11,576 nt of DNA from JAWVZU01 sp033722075 (GTDB lineage: Bacteria; Pseudomonadota; Gammaproteobacteria; Xanthomonadales; SZUA-38), in NCBI GenBank assembly GCA_033722075.1, contig JAWVZU010000118.1, positions 1 to 11,576 on the forward strand, in the 5' to 3' direction. Under the pieces are notes generated by a model. The model was not told the origin of the DNA. It ran no database searches and saw only the letters and a list, made by a program, of their open reading frames with translations. A program made the position numbers and the translations under genes. Positions within the stretch are counted from its first letter, which is position 1, and the number at the start of each line of letters is the position of its first letter. Of the stretch, positions 6,694-11,576 are shown piece after piece.

Positions 6694-7338
6694 ATGTCCG
6701 ACTACGCTTCAGAACGTCAGTCCATGGTCCAGCGGCAGCTTGCCGCCCGTGGAATCAGCGAACCCACCCTTTCCGCCATGGGCGAGGTGCCGCGGGAGCG
6801 CTTCGTCCCCGCGGGTGAACGCTCCATGGCGTACTGGGACGGCCCCTTGCCCATCGGCCATGACCAGACCATCTCGCAGCCGTATATCGTCGCCCTGATG
6901 ATCGAGGCGGTGGACCCGCAACCGGACGACCGGGCACTGGATGTCGGTTGCGGATCCGGCTACGCCGCCGCCGTGCTAAGCCGCCTTGTCGCAGAGGTTT
7001 ACGCCATCGAACGACTCGAGCCGCTCTATGAGCGTGCCCGCAATACCCTCGCCGACCTGGGCTACGAAAACGTCCGTTGTCTGCTCGGTGACGGGACGCT
7101 GGGCTGGCCCGATGCGGCACCTTACGATGCCATCGTCGTCGCCGCCGGCGCGCCGACCGTGCCGGAAGCCCTGCGCGAGCAACTTGCCGTGGGCGGTCGA
7201 CTGGTGATCCCGGTCGGGGCGGAGCGCGGGATCCAGCGCCTCATGCGCATCACCCGGGATTCCGAAGACCACTGGGATTCGGAGTTCCTCGCCGACGTCC
7301 GTTTTGTCCCGCTCATCGGCGATTCCGGCTGGCGCTGA
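6694..7338 (+). CDS. pcm: Protein-L-isoaspartate O-methyltransferase
   Basis: Pcm uses S-adenosylmethionine to methylate L-isoaspartyl residues formed by ageing of Asn/Asp, starting their repair in the cytoplasm. The 214-residue length is normal. Diagnostic motifs are E-V-P-R-E-R-F-V-P (31-39), the family signature G-H-D-Q-T-I-S-Q-P-Y (55-64), the SAM-binding loop L-D-V-G-C-G-S-G-Y (82-90), G-D-G-T-L-G-W (132-138), P-Y-D-A-I-V-V-A-A (143-151) and a C-terminal R-F-V-P-L (203-207). The frame is open upstream to 5959, but that part is antisense to the prsW-like gene and is not Pcm. ATG 6664 is the only near alternative. No Shine-Dalgarno sequence precedes 6694, and the promoter position suggests a very short leader. 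It is not next to surE or rpoS here, unlike in many enteric relatives. Confidence 0.94.
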   Translation: MSDYASERQSMVQRQLAARGISEPTLSAMGEVPRERFVPAGERSMAYWDGPLPIGHDQTISQPYIVALMIEAVDPQPDDRALDVGCGSGYAAAVLSRLVAEVYAIERLEPLYERARNTLADLGYENVRCLLGDGTLGWPDAAPYDAIVVAAGAPTVPEALREQLAVGGRLVIPVGAERGIQRLMRITRDSEDHWDSEFLADVRFVPLIGDSGWR

Positions 7339-7359
7339 CCGGCACCCCGTGACCGTAGG

Positions 7360-7368
7360 TGCTATCAT
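7360..7368 (+). promoter_or_regulatory. Extended -10 promoter candidate for the Ser/Thr kinase operon
   Basis: TGCTATCAT has an extended -10 (TG, one base, then TATCAT at 7363-7368). No good -35 is seen at 16-18 bp spacing, which is tolerated with extended -10 elements. The predicted start near 7375 favours ATG 7399 over the in-frame GTG at 7372. The nine bases GGTGCTATC also occur at the pcm promoter (6671-6679). Confidence 0.4.
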
Positions 7369-7398
7369 CCGGTGCATCGGGCAGCGGACAGAGATCTG

Positions 7399-9417
7399 AT
7401 GCGTCGCTTTTCAATGCCAATCATCGGCTGGGTCATCATCGGGCTCGTTCTGGTCGCCCTGATGCCGGTGCTTGCTGCCTGGTATCAGATCGAAAGCAAT
7501 ATCGTCAGCATCGTCACCCAGACCCAGTCGACCCACCAGATCTTCGCCCGGGCGACGGCCAACCAGCTGGCCGACCGGGTCGGGTTCTATGCCGAACGGG
7601 TTGCCGGCGCCGGAGATGACCGGGACCTCTACCTGGATCCCAATTCGGAAGAGGCCCAGGCCGTACTCGTGGACCTGTTCGGTCAACTCGACGGAGCCCT
7701 TTCGGTCTCGCTCTATGCCCGGCGTGACGGAGAAAACCTGCTGCTTTATTCGGCCCGGGCGCCGGATGCCGACGTGCCACCCGCGGAGTTGATCGGCGAC
7801 GAACTGACCATGCCGCCGACCTTCGTGGCCAGCCTCGGAAAGCGGCTGTTGCGAATTCAGCAGGAGACTACCCGCCCGCGGGTGTTCCTGCATGCGCTGA
7901 TCGACTCCGATGCCCTGCAATCGATTCTCGAGCCGGCGGAGCTGGGTGGGGAATCCCATCTGCTGCTGGTCGATCTCGATGGCCAGGTGATCTACGGCGA
8001 TCCGACGAAGTTCGCCCTGATCCCCGAGGAGATGCGCAAGGCGGTGATTCACGAGGGGATCTACAGCGCCAACAACAGCTTCCAGGACTCGGACACGCCC
8101 GTCGTATACGGGTTTTCCAAGGTCGGCGATCTCCCGCTGCGAGTCGTCTCCCTGCAGCCGGCCCACCTGGCGGAAACGGCTCGGGTCGAAATGATGTCGA
8201 CCGCCACCTATACCTTCGCCGGGGTCACCCTGGCGGTGATACTGCTGTCTGCCGGGGCCTATTTCCTGGTGGTGCAGCCGATTCGCCAGGTCATCGGCGC
8301 CCAGCGCAGGCTGATCGGAAGCGAAGCTGCCGCGACCGGTGGCGGCGGCGAAATATCCCAGCTGAAGGTCGCCTTCGAGAAGCTGGAGGAGGCCTTCCAG
8401 GAACGGGATGCGGTCAGTGAAGTCTTCCTCGACCGCTACCAGGTGATCCGGCGTCTCGGGTCCGGCGCCATGGGAACGGTCTACCTGGGGTGGGACCCCA
8501 AACTGCACCGCAAGGTCGCCCTCAAGACGGTGCGGTTCGCCGGTATCCACACTCCGGAAGAGCGGGCCGACCTGACCAAGCGACTGCTGGAGGAAGCCCT
8601 GGCCGCCGCACCGCTCAGTCACCCGAATATCGTGACCGTCTATGACGTCCTCGGTGACGAGAACGCCGCATTCATCGCCATGGAGTACGTTGCCGGGCAA
8701 AGCCTGGAAGCCGTCGTGCGAAAACGCGGCCCGATGATTCCGGAGCGTATCCAGGAAATCGCAGCCGGTGTGCTGGCCGGGCTGCGGGTCGCCCATGACG
8801 CAGGCATCATCCACCGGGACATCAAGCCCGCGAACATCCTGCTGACCGAGGACGGGCTGCCGAAGCTGACGGACTTCGGTATCGCCGCCTACGTCCACAA
8901 GGTCGACGAGCGAGAGGCGGGCGTGGTCATGGGAACCCCGGGCTATATTGCTCCGGAAGCGTATCGAGACGGTCGATTCTCGCCGCGAACCGACCTCTTT
9001 GCACTGGGGGTCACGCTGGTCGAGTGCCTGACCGGCCGGGATGTCTTCCAGGGGCGCAATACCGGCCAGGTCATCGCGGAAACGAAGAAGAAGGAGGTGG
9101 TCCTCGAGGACCGCCTGCGGTCGAAGATGTCTCCCGAACTGATCGAACTGTGCGACCAGTTGCTGGACAAGGATCCGGAACTCAGGCTGCAATCCGTGGA
9201 GGATGCGCTGACCGTGCTTGGCAAGAATCTCGATCTTGACGCGGTCACTGAGCCCAAACCAAGTACAGAGGAACCAAAGGCTTCGCCTGGTGAAAAAGAA
9301 AAGACCACCGAGAAGATCGACATCGATCATACTCCCCTGCAGGAGCGGGACACGGACCCGGTTGAGGAACGCGGCACTCAGCGCGTTTCTGATCGCGGCA
9401 CTCAACGCGTGGACTAG
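7399..9417 (+). CDS. Membrane Ser/Thr protein kinase with N-terminal periplasmic sensor
   Basis: This 672-residue protein resembles a sensor histidine kinase in layout but carries a Hanks-type kinase. A first helix (~6-28), a periplasmic region of about 240 residues (Cache-like by layout only), a second helix (~271-293) and a juxtamembrane linker with coiled-coil character (~318-340) lead to the kinase domain (347-610). All catalytic elements are present: G-S-G-A-M-G (354-359), K376, the helix-C glutamate near 399, H472-R-D474-I-K-P-A-N479, D492-F-G, A518-P-E520 and R596. The tail (~615-672) is charged and ends in three copies of [E/D]-R-[D/G]-T-x-x-V. The start ATG 7399 is preceded by a weak purine stretch; GTG 7372 is an alternative. 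The 3' end overlaps the next gene in another frame. Most bacterial kinases of this family put the sensor at the C-terminus, so this order is less common. Confidence 0.92.
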   Translation: MRRFSMPIIGWVIIGLVLVALMPVLAAWYQIESNIVSIVTQTQSTHQIFARATANQLADRVGFYAERVAGAGDDRDLYLDPNSEEAQAVLVDLFGQLDGALSVSLYARRDGENLLLYSARAPDADVPPAELIGDELTMPPTFVASLGKRLLRIQQETTRPRVFLHALIDSDALQSILEPAELGGESHLLLVDLDGQVIYGDPTKFALIPEEMRKAVIHEGIYSANNSFQDSDTPVVYGFSKVGDLPLRVVSLQPAHLAETARVEMMSTATYTFAGVTLAVILLSAGAYFLVVQPIRQVIGAQRRLIGSEAAATGGGGEISQLKVAFEKLEEAFQERDAVSEVFLDRYQVIRRLGSGAMGTVYLGWDPKLHRKVALKTVRFAGIHTPEERADLTKRLLEEALAAAPLSHPNIVTVYDVLGDENAAFIAMEYVAGQSLEAVVRKRGPMIPERIQEIAAGVLAGLRVAHDAGIIHRDIKPANILLTEDGLPKLTDFGIAAYVHKVDEREAGVVMGTPGYIAPEAYRDGRFSPRTDLFALGVTLVECLTGRDVFQGRNTGQVIAETKKKEVVLEDRLRSKMSPELIELCDQLLDKDPELRLQSVEDALTVLGKNLDLDAVTEPKPSTEEPKASPGEKEKTTEKIDIDHTPLQERDTDPVEERGTQRVSDRGTQRVD

Positions 9418-10390
9418 CCTGAGCTCGGCCCAGGTAATTGAAATCAGCGGAACCCGTCCGCTGAGCGAAGAGCTGGGCGTGCCCGGCGACCGCACCTGGA
9501 TTGCCGTCAACGGCGGGTTGGCCCGGCCGCTGTCGACCTTCTATCGCCTTCCGGAAGGTACCCACAAGCTGCTCATCATCGAGCGCACGGCGGATGGTCA
9601 ACTCGGCGAGTCCCGCTGGGTGAATGTTTCCGTCCCACCTCAGGCCGCTCAGACCATGGTGCCGTTCGCCCTGCAATTCGATACGACGCCGCCGCAGATC
9701 AAGCAGAACAGTCAGTACGGCGCCCGAGGAGAAAAACCTCCGGTGCTCGTTCTCGACGAGTCGGGCATCCGCTCGGTCCGCTACCTGGTCGGCGACCAGC
9801 CCCTGATGGATTATTTTGCCGCCAACCCCGGCCTCAAGGGCACGATCCAGGTCACCGTAGAAGTCGAGGACGGCGCCGGCAACCGGGCCCGGCGCGAGGT
9901 CGACTACGAGATCGACGCCGAGGGGCCGAGCGTGGAGTGGTCCACTGCAGCGAGTCCCATCGAGGGGACCGATTTCTATGCAGCCCCGCTCGAAATCACT
10001 CTGGAGGCCACGGATCCGTCCGGCGTCTCCAAGCTGGAGGTGCTCGGTGACAACCCGGCCGAAATCCGCTCCGGCGGGACCTACACGGCCACCAGTTCCA
10101 GTCTCCGGGTGGCGGCGACGGACAAACTGGGGAACCGGGTCGAGCGGACTCTCCAGCTGCCCCTGGACGATCAGGCCCCGAACATCGACTTGAGCCGCAG
10201 CGGATCGTCGTTGACCGCTGTGGCGACCGACGCGGGAGCGGGCATCGCAACGGTGGAGTACCGCATCGGCGACGGCCGCTGGCGAACGCTGGAGGGGGCC
10301 ATCGAGGTGGGCAACGACACGATCGAGGTCCGGGCTATCGACCGGGCCGGGAACGAAGCAATAGAGAGTCTGGAGCGTACCGATGGCTAA
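9362..10390 (+). CDS. Secreted protein of repeated Ig-like (OmpL47-like) modules
   Basis: With a TTG start at 9362 the product has 342 residues and a normal signal peptide (1-23, cleavage after S-S-A). After an N-terminal region (~24-105) come three Ig-like repeats of about 80 residues. Each begins with D-x-x-x-P-x-(I/V) (107, 185 and 269), has an (S/A)-G-(I/V)-x-x-(V/L) strand in the middle, and ends with a D-x-x-G-N motif (near 170, 254 and 327). The pattern resembles OmpL47-type or similar bacterial Ig-like modules, so structural or binding roles are more likely than catalysis. The gene overlaps the kinase gene by 56 bases. The start is uncertain: AGGAG lies 16 bases before TTG, which is far. 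An in-frame GTG at 9290 with AAGG nine bases upstream would add a very basic 24-residue leader. It is followed by an 8-nt overlap with the next gene, so this is one operon. Confidence 0.8.
   Translation: MRNAALSAFLIAALNAWTSLSSAQVIEISGTRPLSEELGVPGDRTWIAVNGGLARPLSTFYRLPEGTHKLLIIERTADGQLGESRWVNVSVPPQAAQTMVPFALQFDTTPPQIKQNSQYGARGEKPPVLVLDESGIRSVRYLVGDQPLMDYFAANPGLKGTIQVTVEVEDGAGNRARREVDYEIDAEGPSVEWSTAASPIEGTDFYAAPLEITLEATDPSGVSKLEVLGDNPAEIRSGGTYTATSSSLRVAATDKLGNRVERTLQLPLDDQAPNIDLSRSGSSLTAVATDAGAGIATVEYRIGDGRWRTLEGAIEVGNDTIEVRAIDRAGNEAIESLERTDG
9367..9410 (+). repeat. 24-bp-period tandem repeat, coding in two frames
   Basis: Positions 9367-9386 and 9391-9410 match at 18 of 20 bases with a 24-bp period; the core CGCGGCACTCA(G/A)CGCGT differs at one base. 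In the kinase frame it encodes R-G-T-Q-R-V twice. In the frame of the downstream gene it encodes A-A-L-S-A and A-A-L-N-A of the signal-peptide core. Confidence 0.85.
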
Positions 10391-11576
10391 GCGATTACCG
10401 GCATTCGCCATTGCCCTTGTCGTCTCCCTGGCCGGTCATGGCGCGACCTACGAGGACCGTTACGGCAAGCACGTGGTCGAAGAAGGCGAGACCCTTTCGA
10501 GCATCACCGAGCAATACCTGGGCGACGAGACCTTCTGGCGGGAAAACTGGAAGCTGAACCCCGATATCGACAATCCGGATCTGCTGGTCCCGGGGCAGGT
10601 CCTGGACATCATCATGGAGCGCAAGGTCGTCGCCGACGAAGCGCGGATCCGTGCCATCTCCAACGATGTCGACAAGAACAAGTCGCGGTCCGAGTGGATC
10701 CCTGCCGCGACCGGCGACGAGCTCGCCCAGCGCGACGGCGTCCGGACCCTCGAAGAATCGTCGGCGGAACTGCTGTTCACCGACAGCTCGATCCTGCGCC
10801 TTTCGGAATTCTCGCAGGTGTTCCTGGAATCCAAGAGCGCGGATCTCCGCGGACGCGAGAAAGGGCGAGTCGAAATCGAGCAGGGTGCCGCCGAGATCGA
10901 GTTCGAGCCGCTGGAGGATGTCGCAGCGCCGGATATCGAGCTGGTCGCCGGCTCGGCCGTCGCCCGGCCGAAACCGGACGCAGCCGGCGAGGGGAAGGTG
11001 CGAGCCGAGCGCTCCAGCACCGGTGCCGCCCAGATCGTGGTCTACGCCGGCAGCACGGACGTCGAGTCCGGAGGCGAAAAGGTATCGCTGGCGGCAGGCA
11101 TGGGGACCACGGTCCCGGAAGACGGTCCGCCGACCAAACCGGAGCGAATTCCCGATCCGCCCACGGACCTGCGTCCCGCGCCGGGCACCGTCTGGCAGGT
11201 CGCCAATGAGCGGGTCTCCTGGAGCCCGATCGACAATGCCCGGCACTATGTCATCGAGGTCTGTCGCGATCCGTCCTGCGGCGAACTGATCGCCCGGGCT
11301 CACGACATCGAGGAAACCAGCTGGCAACCCGAGATCAAGCAGCCCGGTGAGTATTTCTGGCGCGTTTCGGCCGTCTCGAGCTCCGGACTGCAGGGCTATC
11401 CCAGCGAGGCCGCTTCCTTCGTGCTGGAAACCACCGTCGTGGACAAGGAGGCCCCGCTGGTGGCCATCATGCCGGTCGGCCACGCCAAGCGGTCGCCCGG
11501 GGAGAAGATCCTGATCGGGGCCAATACGGCGGTGCGGTTCATTGCCCGGGACGATGCCGCAGGCGTCGAGACCATC
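10383..11576 (+). CDS. Secreted LysM-FecR-Fn3-like protein, 3' end outside the window
   Basis: The frame starts at ATG 10383 with GGAG seven bases upstream and stays open to the window edge (398 codons, no stop). A signal peptide (1-21) precedes a LysM domain (~28-77; V-V-E-E-G-E-T-L-S-S-I and P-G-Q-V-L near its end) that should bind peptidoglycan. A FecR-like domain (~113-245) follows, with G-V-R-T-L-E-E-S-S-A-E-L-L-F-T-D-S-S. An Fn3-like domain (~260-350) contains a likely disulfide pair (C294, C299). The start of another Ig-like module (D-K-E-A-P-L-V at 354-360, D-D-A-A-G-V-E-T-I at the end) is of the same style as the repeats in the preceding protein. LysM-FecR proteins are often encoded beside envelope signalling enzymes; here the partner is the Ser/Thr kinase upstream. 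Domain calls are by eye. The total length and the C-terminus are unknown. Confidence 0.88.
   Translation, partial: MAKRLPAFAIALVVSLAGHGATYEDRYGKHVVEEGETLSSITEQYLGDETFWRENWKLNPDIDNPDLLVPGQVLDIIMERKVVADEARIRAISNDVDKNKSRSEWIPAATGDELAQRDGVRTLEESSAELLFTDSSILRLSEFSQVFLESKSADLRGREKGRVEIEQGAAEIEFEPLEDVAAPDIELVAGSAVARPKPDAAGEGKVRAERSSTGAAQIVVYAGSTDVESGGEKVSLAAGMGTTVPEDGPPTKPERIPDPPTDLRPAPGTVWQVANERVSWSPIDNARHYVIEVCRDPSCGELIARAHDIEETSWQPEIKQPGEYFWRVSAVSSSGLQGYPSEAASFVLETTVVDKEAPLVAIMPVGHAKRSPGEKILIGANTAVRFIARDDAAGVETI

Noticed and set aside
7411..9510. Minus-strand frame of about 700 codons opposite the Ser/Thr kinase
   Set aside because: The plus strand has every Hanks kinase motif in order; the minus frame has no domain, signal or plausible start.
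9245..11483. Minus-strand frames opposite the Ig-repeat and LysM-FecR genes
   Set aside because: The plus frames have signal peptides and clear modules; the minus frames look like random GC-rich translation.
1..11576. CRISPR arrays, tRNA or rRNA genes, insertion sequences, att sites
   Set aside because: No regular spaced repeats, cloverleaf-like segments, transposase motifs or terminal inverted repeats were seen by eye.

Overview
This window comes from a GC-rich bacterium, most likely a gammaproteobacterium. Evidence for this is the GC-rich third codon positions, the HDOD/GGDEF/EAL signalling proteins, a Pcm of proteobacterial type and compact overlapping operons. I cannot place it more finely. 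No rRNA, tRNA, CRISPR array, transposase or phage gene is visible.

Layout. (1) Positions 1-199, minus strand: a short secreted reading frame with a very good ribosome binding site that stops after 40 codons. It may be the broken 5' end of a larger gene. (2) 200-590: a 391-bp non-coding stretch with a candidate promoter (362-390), several hairpins and two C6 tracts, leading to an AT-rich start that lacks a Shine-Dalgarno sequence. (3) 591-4774, plus strand: a translationally coupled pair, a soluble HDOD-GAF-histidine kinase and a REC-PAS-GGDEF-EAL response regulator. Together they look like a complete two-component system that controls cyclic di-GMP. (4) 4965-5420, plus: an exported RidA-family protein, convergent with (5) 5427-5864, minus: an exported His/Gly/Tyr-rich protein of unknown role. 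(6) 5941-6654, minus: a PrsW-family membrane protease, divergent from (7) 6694-7338, plus: the protein-repair methyltransferase Pcm. (8) 7399-11576, plus: three overlapping genes. These are a membrane-anchored Hanks-type Ser/Thr kinase with a periplasmic sensor, a secreted protein of repeated Ig-like modules, and a LysM-FecR-Fn3-like secreted protein that runs off the right edge.

How the genes may work together. The first pair links a cytoplasmic input to c-di-GMP turnover. The last cluster looks like an envelope-sensing unit: the kinase has an extracytoplasmic domain, and the two exported proteins made from the same transcript carry modules suited to peptidoglycan binding and protein-protein contact. 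PrsW, Pcm and exported RidA would fit envelope or protein-damage upkeep, but this theme is inference.

The most striking detail is at the kinase/Ig-protein junction. One 24-bp tandem duplication (about 9367-9410) is read in two frames. In one frame it gives repeated R-G-T-Q-R-V motifs in the kinase tail (TxxV, a possible target of FHA-type phospho-readers). In the other it gives the hydrophobic core of the next protein's signal peptide.
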